From: an uncultured Clostridia bacterium
GTDB taxonomy: Bacteria > Bacillota > Clostridia > TANB77 > CAG-508
DNA length: 15,529 nt
NCBI GenBank assembly: GCA_934167135.1
Contig: CAKPKI010000035.1
Location: 1 to 15,529, forward strand
Direction of reading: 5' to 3'
The stretch's first letter is position 1; each line of letters opens with the position of its first letter. Below are positions 6,879-13,785 of this stretch, piece by piece. The notes under the pieces are model-generated. The model had not been told where the DNA came from. It saw only the letters and a program-made list of their open reading frames with translations, and did not search any database. Position numbers and translations under genes: made by a program.

Positions 6879-8027
6879 ATGGATAAAAAAAATATATATT
6901 TAGACTATGCAGCAAATACACCAGTAGATAAAGAAGTTTTAAATACATTTAATGAAGCAACATTAAAATATTTTGCTAATCCAAATTCAACACATAGTCT
7001 GGGAATTGAAACAAATAAAAAAATAGAAGAAGAAACAAAAAAGATAATGCAAATGCTTCAAACAGAAGCAAAACTAGATAATGATATGGAAATTGTTTAT
7101 ACATCAGGTTCAAGTGAATCAAATAATTTAGCAATAAAAGGCGTAGCACAAACTTATAAAGAAAATGGAAAACATATAATTTCAACATTTTTGGAGCATT
7201 CATCAGTAAGCAGTCCATTAACTTATTTAAAGGAACAAGGATATGAAATTGATATTGTAAATATAAAAAGTGATGGCAAAATTGATACAGAACATTTAAA
7301 AAGTCTATTAAGGAATGATACAATATTAGTTTCTGTTTGCTATGTAGATAGTGAGGTTGGTACAGTTCAACCAATTCATGAAATTGCAGAAATTTTAAAG
7401 CAATATCCAAATTGTTTTTTACATGTAGATTCTACCCAAGCAGTAGGCAAAGTGCAAATGAATTTAGAGAATGTGGATTTAATTTCATTTGCACCACATA
7501 AATTCAATGGACTAAATGGATTTGGTGCACTTATAAAAAGAAAAGACATTGTATTAGAGCCATTAATAAATGGAGGCGCAAGTACTACAATATATAGAAG
7601 TGGTACACCTGTGATAGGTCAAATATGTGCATTAGATAAAGCTTTACAAATTACATTTGAAAATTTTAAGCAAAGATATGAATATGTTGAAAAATTAAAC
7701 GCAAAAATCAGACAAGCAATTACCAAATATGAAAATGTGAAAATTAATACAGTTTCTGATGAAAATCCATATATATTAAATGTAAGTGTATTAGGTACAA
7801 AGGCAACAGAATTCAAAAACAAATTAGAAGAATATGGAATATGTGTATCAATAAAATCTGCATGTACAGTAACAATAACACCATCAAGAATTGTGCTAGC
7901 AATGACACATGACAGGAAAAGAGCGTTAGCATCTTGGCGAATTAGTCTAAGTCATTTAGTAACAGAGGATGAAATAGATGAATTTTTAGAGATATTTGAT
8001 GAATTAGTTAGGGAGGAACAAAACTAA
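6879..8027 (+). CDS. Cysteine desulfurase, NifS/IscS-like (PLP enzyme)
   Basis: A 382-residue class V aminotransferase-fold enzyme of normal length. It removes sulfur from L-cysteine and holds it as a persulfide. Visible motifs are YLDYAANTP at the N-terminus, the phosphate-binding SGSSESNN, HVDSTQAVGK with the cofactor Asp, the PLP lysine in APHKFNG (K208), and the catalytic cysteine in KSACTV (C329) on the C-terminal loop. The start is ATG 6879, seven or so bases after AAGGTGG; the in-frame GTG 6867 lies inside that ribosome site. The next gene begins two bases after its stop and encodes a TtcA-like tRNA thiolase, so this enzyme most likely supplies its sulfur. Whether the pair is expressed with copA is open, because 154 bases and no terminator separate them. 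Confidence 0.92.
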   Translation: MDKKNIYLDYAANTPVDKEVLNTFNEATLKYFANPNSTHSLGIETNKKIEEETKKIMQMLQTEAKLDNDMEIVYTSGSSESNNLAIKGVAQTYKENGKHIISTFLEHSSVSSPLTYLKEQGYEIDIVNIKSDGKIDTEHLKSLLRNDTILVSVCYVDSEVGTVQPIHEIAEILKQYPNCFLHVDSTQAVGKVQMNLENVDLISFAPHKFNGLNGFGALIKRKDIVLEPLINGGASTTIYRSGTPVIGQICALDKALQITFENFKQRYEYVEKLNAKIRQAITKYENVKINTVSDENPYILNVSVLGTKATEFKNKLEEYGICVSIKSACTVTITPSRIVLAMTHDRKRALASWRISLSHLVTEDEIDEFLEIFDELVREEQN

Positions 8028-8029
8028 AA

Positions 8030-8854
8030 ATGGAAAGATATGAAGAAATAGAAAAAAGCATAGTAACAACTTATCGTAAAAAAATATGGAGTCAATTTAT
8101 AAAAGGAATAAAAGAATTTGAAATGGTTCAAGAAGGAGACAAAATTGCTGTTTGTATTTCTGGTGGAAAGGATTCAATGTTACTTGCTAAATGTATGCAA
8201 GAATTGAAAAAACACAGACAAGTGAATTTTGACCTTGTGTTTCTTGTAATGGATCCAGGATATAATCCAATAAATAGACAAAAAATAATCAATAATGCTA
8301 AATTATTAAATATTCCAATTACAATGTTTGAAACAAATATTTTCGAGGCGGTTGAGAAAATTGATGATCACCCATGCTATGTTTGTGCTAGAATGAGAAG
8401 AGGATATTTATACAGAAAAGCACAAGAACTTGGATGTAATAAAATTGCTTTAGGACATCATTTTGATGATGTAATTGAAACAATATTGATGGGTATGCTT
8501 TATGGAGCTCAAATGCAAACAATGATGCCTAAATTACATAGTACCTTTCACGAGGGTATGGAGCTTATTAGGCCTTTATATTATGTGAAAGAAGCGGATA
8601 TTATTAGATGGAGAGAGCGTAACGATTTGCATTTTATTCAATGCGCTTGTAGATTTACCGAACATTGTACAATGTGTGACAATGGAGGTGGAGGTTCTAA
8701 AAGGGAAGAGATGAAGAAACTTATCAAACAACTAAGAGGGGTGTATGATAAGGTTGATATGAATATTTATAATAGTACTAAGAATGTTAATTTGAACACT
8801 ATTATTTCTTATGTTAAAGATGGAGAAGTTCATCATTTTATGGATAATTATTAA
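8030..8854 (+). CDS. TtcA-like PP-loop tRNA thiolation enzyme
   Basis: A 274-residue ATP-pyrophosphatase (PP-loop) protein. The ATP motif SGGKDS is at 44-49, and a Cys pair (C116-Y-V-C119) precedes the GHHFDDVIET motif at about 142-151, as in TtcA, which uses CxxC plus a later Cys to hold an iron-sulfur cluster. A cysteine-rich stretch with C205, C207, C213 and C216 is near the end. TtcA makes 2-thiocytidine at position 32 of some tRNAs. The family has many uncharacterised clostridial members, so the exact base modified is uncertain. It is tightly coupled to the upstream desulfurase, its probable sulfur donor. It faces the minus-strand DUF3021 gene, with a long inverted-repeat element between. 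Confidence 0.85.
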   Translation: MERYEEIEKSIVTTYRKKIWSQFIKGIKEFEMVQEGDKIAVCISGGKDSMLLAKCMQELKKHRQVNFDLVFLVMDPGYNPINRQKIINNAKLLNIPITMFETNIFEAVEKIDDHPCYVCARMRRGYLYRKAQELGCNKIALGHHFDDVIETILMGMLYGAQMQTMMPKLHSTFHEGMELIRPLYYVKEADIIRWRERNDLHFIQCACRFTEHCTMCDNGGGGSKREEMKKLIKQLRGVYDKVDMNIYNSTKNVNLNTIISYVKDGEVHHFMDNY

Positions 8855-8898
8855 AATAGAACATACAACCTATAAGATAATGATTTTATTTATTTTTA

Positions 8899-9087
8899 CA
8901 AGAAAGCCTTAAAATATAAACTTTTCATTTCATTCCTCGGCTTATTACGAAATTTAAGAAATTCTAATTTATTTTATGGCACCCTTCCACTTTCGTGAAC
9001 TCTTTCCATAAAATTGCATAGAATTTCTAAAATTTCTTCATGCACATTCGTCATTGCATTCAAAGTTTATATTTTAAGGCTTTCTTG
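8899..9087. repeat. 189-bp element with perfect 26-bp inverted termini and nested long hairpin
   Basis: The ends 8899-8924 and 9062-9087 are perfect inverse complements over 26 bases, starting CAAGAAAGCCTTAAAATATA. Inside, 8949-8979 and 9006-9036 pair over 26 of 31 positions around a 26-base loop. On the minus strand that loop contains CAC-GAAA-GTG, a small stem with a GNRA tetraloop. The whole segment could fold into one long rod as RNA. It sits between convergent genes. It could be a MITE-like insertion, a structured RNA or an oversized bidirectional terminator; I see no clear target-site duplication or U-tract. Confidence 0.8.
8974..9054 (-). CDS. Possible 26-residue ORF inside the inverted-repeat element
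   Basis: The minus strand reads MTNVHEEILEILCNFMERVH, then ESGRVP and stop. It looks like an amphipathic helix, but no ribosome site precedes the ATG and much of the ORF coincides with the hairpin arms. It may be a chance reading or a peptide carried by a repeat family. Confidence 0.2.
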   Translation of the reverse strand: MTNVHEEILEILCNFMERVHESGRVP

Positions 9088-9125
9088 GTATTAATTTAAA
9101 GTAAATAATTACTTAGTAAAATGTT

Positions 9126-9593
9126 TTATTTATTTTTTTCCTGTAATTTTTGATTAAATTTATGTATTAAATTCTTATCAATTGAATTTCTTATGCAGAA
9201 AATCAGTATGGTAAGTGCATAAAAACAAACTACAATAATAACATTTAACATTTGAATATTTTTACTATATATATTAAGATTTCCTAATACATATAACATT
9301 ATCAAAATAAAACTTATAAAAGTCGTAATAGTCATAAAAATTAACTTGCAAGGGTTACTTGCAGCATATTTTTCATGAAAATCTTTATAAAAGTTTAATA
9401 GTAGGATAAGCAAATAGTAAGCAATTCCAGATACTAAAGTCTGAATAATTAAAAATCTAATATTTTGTAATTGTTGTATTTCAGTAACAAATGTAGTTTC
9501 CCCCGCTATAAAATATACACCAACATATGCTATAATAAGTAATGTTACACCTAATGTAAAACCTGATAATGATTTTAATAAATTTTTTCTCAT
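9126..9593 (-). CDS. DUF3021-like four-helix membrane protein, partner of the LytTR regulator
   Basis: A 155-residue integral membrane protein with four hydrophobic segments (about residues 9-30, 45-66, 84-105 and 115-135) and a charged C-terminus. The layout and its position directly after a LytTR regulator fit DUF3021 proteins. In the known streptococcal LytTR regulatory systems (HdrRM, BrsRM) a small membrane protein encoded beside the regulator holds it inactive, and the same role is inferred here. It starts at 9593 after an AAGGAG ribosome site, 17 bases downstream of the regulator's stop, so the two form an operon. The signal it senses is not visible. Confidence 0.75.
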   Translation of the reverse strand: MRKNLLKSLSGFTLGVTLLIIAYVGVYFIAGETTFVTEIQQLQNIRFLIIQTLVSGIAYYLLILLLNFYKDFHEKYAASNPCKLIFMTITTFISFILIMLYVLGNLNIYSKNIQMLNVIIVVCFYALTILIFCIRNSIDKNLIHKFNQKLQEKNK

Positions 9594-9610
9594 TTAAACC
9601 AACTCCTTTT

Positions 9611-10051
9611 TTATATTTCTAAAAATTTTTTTATCTTTGGTATATATCTTCTTGATGAATAAGACTTGTTACCACTTTTAAAATTAAATATTAAAGTACC
9701 AGTTATTTTAAAATCAATATTTTCGACATTATAAAAATTAATTATCTCTGAATTAGATATTCTTATAAATGAATGAGGATCTAGTAAATTTTCTATTTCA
9801 TAAAGTCTATTTTTAGTTGAATATATTTCATTTAAGCATCTAACATAGACTTTTTTACTTTCAGAATATATAGATTCAATTTCATTTTGCTTTAAAATAT
9901 ACATTTTTTGGTCTTTATATGTTTGCAAAGTTTTTTGTGTTATATTTGAAATCTTATCAATCATAGAGGATAATTCTGTAGTCATTTTGTTTGTCAATAT
10001 TAAAATTTGGGGATTTTCATAGTTTTTATCAATTTTTACTTCTATGTTCAT
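9611..10051 (-). CDS. LytTR-domain DNA-binding transcriptional regulator
   Basis: A 146-residue protein. The C-terminal half (about 55-146) is a LytTR domain: MYILKQNEIESIYSESKKVY, then the typical FIRISNSEIINFYNVENI and a final beta-rich SRRYIPKIKKFL. There is no response-regulator receiver domain, so it is not controlled by phosphorylation; this is the standalone type paired with a membrane inhibitor. The N-terminal 50 residues are of unknown fold. Its ribosome site is GGAAAGGA. Direct repeats upstream (10137-10165) suggest that it controls its own operon. Confidence 0.85.
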   Translation of the reverse strand: MNIEVKIDKNYENPQILILTNKMTTELSSMIDKISNITQKTLQTYKDQKMYILKQNEIESIYSESKKVYVRCLNEIYSTKNRLYEIENLLDPHSFIRISNSEIINFYNVENIDFKITGTLIFNFKSGNKSYSSRRYIPKIKKFLEI

Positions 10052-10136
10052 TTTCTTTTTTCCTTTCCTATCCTATCTGTATTGCTTGATATTAGGATAA
10101 CATATATTTATTTTTTTTGCATTAATTTTTAAATAA

Positions 10137-10165
10137 ATGGTATTTTTTAACGAATATATGGTATT
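10137..10165 (-). promoter_or_regulatory. Candidate LytTR operator: direct repeats 21 bp apart
   Basis: ATGGTATT occurs at 10137-10144 and again at 10158-10165, exactly 21 bases start to start, i.e. two helical turns. LytTR proteins bind pairs of roughly 9-bp direct repeats with this phase. The site lies 86-114 bases upstream of the LytTR gene start, where it could activate the minus-strand promoter, and 72 bases upstream of the plus-strand small ORF at 10237. Confidence 0.6.
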
Positions 10166-10208
10166 AAAGATGAAACAATCTATTAAAATAGTTAAAAATA
10201 TAACTAAT

Positions 10209-10232
10209 TAAGCATAAGTTTTATAGAGGTGA
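10209..10232 (+). repeat. Leader repeat copy 1 (shared with the recombinase leader)
   Basis: TAAGCATAAGTTTTATAGAG followed by GTGA matches 12051-12074 upstream of the recombinase at 21 of 24 positions. It includes the ribosome site and GCATAA, which resembles the CATA start of sporulation-sigma -10 boxes. Unlike the conserved ribosome site alone, the match extends 15 bases further upstream. Confidence 0.55.
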
Positions 10233-10236
10233 AAAT

Positions 10237-10398
10237 ATGTTATTAAAAATAAACAAGGTAACTAAAGAAGATGAATTTGAAAATAAAGTTGCACATTTAA
10301 AAGCTATATTGATTCAAGAATATATAAATCAATTAGATGTAAATTTTGAAACAAAATGCAAAGTAAGAAAAGAGGTAATAAAAAAGTTGAGCATGTAA
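10237..10398 (+). CDS. Small basic protein, 53 residues, unknown function
   Basis: It reads MLLKINKVTKEDEFENKVAH, then a helix-rich LKAILIQEYINQLDVNFETK, then a basic tail (CKVRKEVIKKLSM). The ribosome site AGAGGTG is five bases before ATG. I do not recognise it. It is divergent from the LytTR operon and shares a 24-base leader with the recombinase gene, so the two may be turned on together. A small basic protein coexpressed with a serine recombinase is a reasonable candidate for a recombination directionality factor, but this is inference only. Confidence 0.6.
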   Translation: MLLKINKVTKEDEFENKVAHLKAILIQEYINQLDVNFETKCKVRKEVIKKLSM

Positions 10399-10407
10399 TT
10401 TTTAAAC

Positions 10408-10435
10408 TTGACATAGAACTCCGGTATGATAAAAT
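10408..10435 (+). promoter_or_regulatory. Putative housekeeping promoter
   Basis: TTGACA (10408-10413), a 16-base spacer and TAAAAT (10430-10435). It would drive the small ORF at 10447/10453 and probably the two larger genes that follow. Confidence 0.5.
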
Positions 10436-10446
10436 TGTATTAGGTG

Positions 10447-10551
10447 ATGAAAGTGGACATAAAAGAAAGTTTAGATACATATTTTGAATTAGTAGAAGAA
10501 GGAGAAAAGGTTGAAAAATTTAATTCTTTTCCAACCTGGTTTGTACCATAA
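10447..10551 (+). CDS. Small acidic ORF, 34 residues, unknown function
   Basis: From ATG 10447 it reads MKVDIKESLDTYFELVEEGE, then KVEKFNSFPTWFVP and stop. GTG 10453 is an equally good or better start (32 residues), because AGGTG ends at 10446, directly against the ATG but six bases before the GTG, and the promoter's predicted start point is near 10442. No family is recognised. It sits just before the unknown gene at 10571. Confidence 0.45.
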   Translation: MKVDIKESLDTYFELVEEGEKVEKFNSFPTWFVP

Positions 10552-10570
10552 GAAAGGAATGAGATTAAAA

Positions 10571-11557
10571 ATGAAAAATAGTGAATTAAAAAAAGATTAT
10601 TTAGATGAAAACACTTTTTGGCACATTACAAGCAAGTTAAATATAGAAAGCATTCAAAAAAACGGACTAGTGCCAAGAGACGGAAATAGAAATGGAAAAA
10701 GTACTAGTGCAGAAGACCCCGTGCCTAGAGTGTTTTTTAGTCAAGGATTAGAAGGATTGTTAGGACAAGCAAATAATTTGGCTCGTATAATAGATGAAGT
10801 GGTAACAAGCATAGAAAGAACAAATAAAGGGGACGATGAAAAAAATGTAAAACAAAAAATGCAAGAATTTCTAAATAATTCTGTAAATGATAAAATTGAA
10901 AATAAAGAAGCAAAAAATGGTGGATTTATAGATATAGCAAATTTTATAAAAGAAGATATTTTTAAAAATGGGATAAATAAAAATTTAAATGAACATGATT
11001 TAAATAAAATCATATATAATGTCACAAAGACTATATGGGAGAATGACATATGTTTGAAAGCAAATCTAAAAGAAAATGAGGATTATAGTTGGAATGACAC
11101 AAACTATTCTGTTACAGGAAAAGAAAAAAGACCAATGACAAAAAAGAATATGCATGCATTTGAAGACTATACAATTACTACTGACAAGATAGAGATAATC
11201 ACAGACAAAGCTGGAAAACCAAGATCAACATGGGATGTATTTAAAGAAATGGCAATGTTTTATAAAAAAGAACATCCTGAGAAAGAATATTTACCAGTTG
11301 AAGAATGGCAATCTGGGTATATGGATGAGAATGGAGAAATTATTTATACAGGAGAAATTAATCATGAAAAAGATTATTTAAGCATGTTTATTGAAATAGA
11401 AAAAACTGAAAATGAAAAGATAAAACCAAGAAATATCGCTAGGGTATTTGCTAAAGAAAAAGAAGTAGCATTAAAAAAAGAAGAGGCTAATGTAGTATTT
11501 AAACAACTAGAAAAAGAAAATGAGAATATACAAGAAAGTCCTAGTCTGTCAGAATAG
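10571..11557 (+). CDS. Unknown protein with weak ADP-ribosyltransferase-like N-terminal pattern
   Basis: A 328-residue soluble, charged protein. Its N-terminus has FWHITSKLNIESIQKNGL (about 16-33) and then PRVFFSQGLEGLL (about 52-64). The pattern H-x-T, a short helix, I-x-x-x-G-L opens several ADP-ribosyltransferase-fold families (for example DarT and RNA 2'-phosphotransferases), with aromatic and Ser-containing strands following. I cannot see a confident full catalytic triad, so this is only a lead. The C-terminal third (WQSGYMDENGEIIYTGEINH) is followed by a Lys/Glu-rich helix. ATG 10571 is chosen over the TTG 10511 or ATG 10559 because the homology-like part begins later; its ribosome site is weak. 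The next gene starts 11 bases after its stop, suggesting a functional pair. Confidence 0.7.
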   Translation: MKNSELKKDYLDENTFWHITSKLNIESIQKNGLVPRDGNRNGKSTSAEDPVPRVFFSQGLEGLLGQANNLARIIDEVVTSIERTNKGDDEKNVKQKMQEFLNNSVNDKIENKEAKNGGFIDIANFIKEDIFKNGINKNLNEHDLNKIIYNVTKTIWENDICLKANLKENEDYSWNDTNYSVTGKEKRPMTKKNMHAFEDYTITTDKIEIITDKAGKPRSTWDVFKEMAMFYKKEHPEKEYLPVEEWQSGYMDENGEIIYTGEINHEKDYLSMFIEIEKTENEKIKPRNIARVFAKEKEVALKKEEANVVFKQLEKENENIQESPSLSE

Positions 11558-11568
11558 GAGATGATTAT

Positions 11569-12039
11569 ATGACACAAGTAGAAAAAGAGGAATATAAAAA
11601 GGCATATGTAGAATTATATGAAATAATAAAAGTTCTACCAGAGAAAGAACAAAAGAAAATTCCTAAAGTAGTTTTAAAAAATATAGAAGATAATATGGAT
11701 AAAGAATATAAATTTATATTGAATAAAGATAGTGATATATTAAATCAGAAATATAGAATTGAAACAAAAGCATTATTTGTGGAATTATATGAAAGATATT
11801 TAGCATCAAAAGAAGAAAATGAAATTTGGAACCAATATGATAAAATTTGCAATAACATGATTGAAGAAGAAAAAAGAATAAAATATAATTCTGATAATAT
11901 TTTCCAAAATAGAAAATTAGAAAAAGAAGAGTTAACATTTAAGAAAGAAAATATAAGTAATTTACCTATTAAAATAGAAAAAGAAAATATTATTAAGAAG
12001 TTTTTTAAATTTATAAAGAACATATTTCATCGAAAATAA
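11569..12039 (+). CDS. Charged helical protein of unknown function, paired with upstream gene
   Basis: A 156-residue, Lys/Glu-rich, mostly helical protein (MTQVEKEEYKKAYVELYEII, then LPEKEQKKIPKVVLKNIEDN, then MDKEYKF). The pattern of an opening helix, IP, and D-x-EYKF resembles a small family of unannotated proteins that I believe is common in gut Firmicutes, but I know no function. The last 20 residues are basic with aromatic residues (IIKKFFKFIKNIFHRK) and could sit on a membrane or bind nucleic acid. AGGAG lies seven bases before ATG. Its closeness to the 10571 gene would fit a toxin-antidote or effector-chaperone pair; that is speculation. Confidence 0.7.
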   Translation: MTQVEKEEYKKAYVELYEIIKVLPEKEQKKIPKVVLKNIEDNMDKEYKFILNKDSDILNQKYRIETKALFVELYERYLASKEENEIWNQYDKICNNMIEEEKRIKYNSDNIFQNRKLEKEELTFKKENISNLPIKIEKENIIKKFFKFIKNIFHRK

Positions 12040-12050
12040 AATTGCTAAAT

Positions 12051-12074
12051 TATGCATAAATTGTATAGAGGTGA
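12051..12074 (+). repeat. Leader repeat copy 2, upstream of the recombinase
   Basis: TATGCATAAATTGTATAGAG followed by GTGA matches 10209-10232 at 21 of 24 positions. It includes the recombinase ribosome site. GCATAAATT could be part of a sporulation-type -10 box, but no convincing -35 is seen. Confidence 0.55.
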
Positions 12075-12079
12075 CTTAT

Positions 12080-13747
12080 ATGTTCTTAAAAACAAAAAAA
12101 GTAATTGCAATTTATTCAAGAAAATCAAAGTCGACAGACAGAGGGGAATCAATTATAACACAAATAAAAATTTGTGAAGAATACATAAAAAAGAACTATT
12201 ATGATGAAGAAATACAAATTATATATTATAATGAAGGAGAAGGAAAATCAGGAGCAGATTCTCAAAGAATAAAATTTAATGAATTAATGAAAGATGCTAA
12301 GAACAAAAAATACAATATATTAATGTGCTACAGACTAGATAGAGTTGCAAGGTGTGTTTCAGATTTCTCAGATTTAATAGATGAATTAACATCATATAAT
12401 ATTAGCTTTATTTCTGTAAAAGAACAATTTGATACTACAACACCAATGGGGCGTGCAATGATGTATATTGCAAGTGTATTTGCACAACTAGAAAGAGAAA
12501 TAGTTGCAGAAAGAATAAAAGATAATCTTACAGAACTTGCGAAATCTGGAAGATGGCTTGGAGGGGTAACACCAACAGGATATAAATCAGTAGGGTATGA
12601 AACAATACAAATAAAAGAATTAAACGAAAATAATGAAATTGAAAGAAAAAGAAAAAGAGTATATAAACTTGAAAAGCAAGCAGACGAAGCTGAACTGATA
12701 GAACTGTTATTTAGAAAAATTGAAGAATTTAAATCATTAACAATGGTGGAGACATACCTACTTAATAATAATATATTTACTAAAAATGGAAAAAGATACA
12801 CTAGATTTACGCTTTCTAATATTTATCGAAATATTGTATATGCAAAAAATGACACAGATATGTATAAATATTTAAGAGATAATAATATTGAAGTATTCGC
12901 AACAAAGCAAGATTTTGACGGAAAACAAGGAATGATTGCATATAATAAAACCAAGCAACAAAAACATAAATCAGCAATTAAAAATAAAATGGAAGAATGG
13001 ATAATATCAGTAGGGAAACATGAGGGATATATTGAAGGAAAAACATGGATTAGTATTCAAAATATACTAAACAAAAACCAAAACAAAAGATATAGAAGAC
13101 CTAGAAAAAACAGAGCATTATTGTCAGGGATTCTAAAATGTAAATGCAGTGGATATATGAGACCTAAAATTTCTTCTGGCAGAACAGATATATATGGTAA
13201 TGATAGGTTTTTTTATATGTGTGAAATAAAAGAGTTAAGTAAACTGCATAAATGTAATATAAAAAATATAGATGGAAATGAATTAGATAGAGAATTGCTA
13301 TTATGTATGGAACAATGGCATGCACCTAATTATAAAATAGTCAAAGAACTAAAAACTATAGAAAACGATAAATATATTAAAACTGAAAATGAAATTGAAA
13401 TAGATAATTTAAATAAATTATACAAGAAAAATGAAAGAAATTTAAAAAATTTAATAGATAGAATAAAATATATAGATATTAATCTTATAGATGATATAAA
13501 TAAAGAAATAGTAAAAATAAAAGAAGAGAACAATCAAATACAAGAAAAAGTAAGTGAATTGATGAAGAAACAAAAAAATTATGGTTTAAAAGTAGGAGAA
13601 AATGAAATTGAAGAATTAACTATTCAAGTGATAGAAAATTCATTCAAAACTTTTTCAAAATTAGATATTTTAGAACAGAGGAACATATTAAAAACTATTA
13701 TATTGAATGCATCATGGAATGGAGAATATGTTCAATTAGAATTATAA
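12080..13747 (+). CDS. spoIVCA: Large serine recombinase, SpoIVCA-like, of the skin element
   Basis: A 555-residue large serine recombinase. The resolvase domain carries the nucleophile Ser13 with Arg14 (IYSRKS) and the YRLDRVAR and GRAMMYIASVFAQLERE motifs. A recombinase domain follows (about 150-300), then a zinc ribbon with C354, C356, C381 and C392, then a long coiled coil (about 405-490), the part that in this family controls direction of recombination. It should cut and rejoin at the 14-bp cores, with its own att site 24 bases beyond its stop. In B. subtilis and C. difficile the equivalent enzyme excises skin in the mother cell. ATG 12080 is preferred; GTG 12071 overlaps the AGAGGTG ribosome site. 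The gene symbol rests on position and role, not on a database search. Confidence 0.95.
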   Translation: MFLKTKKVIAIYSRKSKSTDRGESIITQIKICEEYIKKNYYDEEIQIIYYNEGEGKSGADSQRIKFNELMKDAKNKKYNILMCYRLDRVARCVSDFSDLIDELTSYNISFISVKEQFDTTTPMGRAMMYIASVFAQLEREIVAERIKDNLTELAKSGRWLGGVTPTGYKSVGYETIQIKELNENNEIERKRKRVYKLEKQADEAELIELLFRKIEEFKSLTMVETYLLNNNIFTKNGKRYTRFTLSNIYRNIVYAKNDTDMYKYLRDNNIEVFATKQDFDGKQGMIAYNKTKQQKHKSAIKNKMEEWIISVGKHEGYIEGKTWISIQNILNKNQNKRYRRPRKNRALLSGILKCKCSGYMRPKISSGRTDIYGNDRFFYMCEIKELSKLHKCNIKNIDGNELDRELLLCMEQWHAPNYKIVKELKTIENDKYIKTENEIEIDNLNKLYKKNERNLKNLIDRIKYIDINLIDDINKEIVKIKEENNQIQEKVSELMKKQKNYGLKVGENEIEELTIQVIENSFKTFSKLDILEQRNILKTIILNASWNGEYVQLEL

Positions 13748-13752
13748 ATATG

Positions 13753-13763
13753 TTTCCAAAATG
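13753..13763 (+). other. Left arm of the reconstructed attP (recombinase half-site)
   Basis: TTTCCAAAATG pairs with CATCTTGGAAA at 3559-3569 (10 of 11). In the excised circle this arm, eight bases, the 14-bp core, two bases and the other arm make a 46-bp symmetric site. Confidence 0.55.
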
Positions 13764-13771
13764 AGTGTATA

Positions 13772-13785
13772 GATAATGAAATATT
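13772..13785 (+). repeat. Right attachment core (attR), direct repeat copy 2
   Basis: GATAATGAAATATT, identical to 3543-3556. Left of it is element DNA; right of it the sigK frame continues as TTA-ATG-CAT-TTT. Confidence 0.9.

Larger units (their letters stand above)
3543..13785. mobile_element. Skin-like sigK-intervening element with copper cargo (10,229 bp unit)
   Basis: The element lies between two copies of the 14-mer GATAATGAAATATT (3543-3556 and 13772-13785). Deleting one repeat unit joins the sigK halves in frame and restores residues CIDNEILMHFRA, the conserved SigK region. This is the same gene, and roughly the same part of it, that is split by skin elements in B. subtilis and Clostridioides difficile. 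The element encodes a large serine recombinase at its right end and no capsid, tail, terminase or replication genes, so it is a reduced element rather than an intact prophage. Cargo: a copper operon, cysteine desulfurase plus a TtcA-like protein, a LytTR/DUF3021 pair and several unrecognised genes. Excision restricted to the mother cell is inferred from known skin elements. Confidence 0.93.

Noticed and set aside
8899..9087. The inverted-repeat element as an IS with its own transposase.
   Set aside because: It is only 189 bp and codes for at most a 26-residue peptide; no target duplication is clear.
10408..10430. TATGAT (10425-10430) as the -10 box of the promoter at 10408.
   Set aside because: Only 11 bases separate it from TTGACA; TAAAAT at 10430 has workable 16-base spacing.
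12071..12079. GTG 12071 as the recombinase start.
   Set aside because: It lies within the AGAGGTG ribosome site; ATG 12080 has the correct spacing and leads directly into the resolvase fold.
3543..13785. The interval as an intact prophage or conjugative element.
   Set aside because: No capsid, tail, portal, terminase, lysis, relaxase or replication gene can be recognised; only a recombinase and accessory cargo are present.
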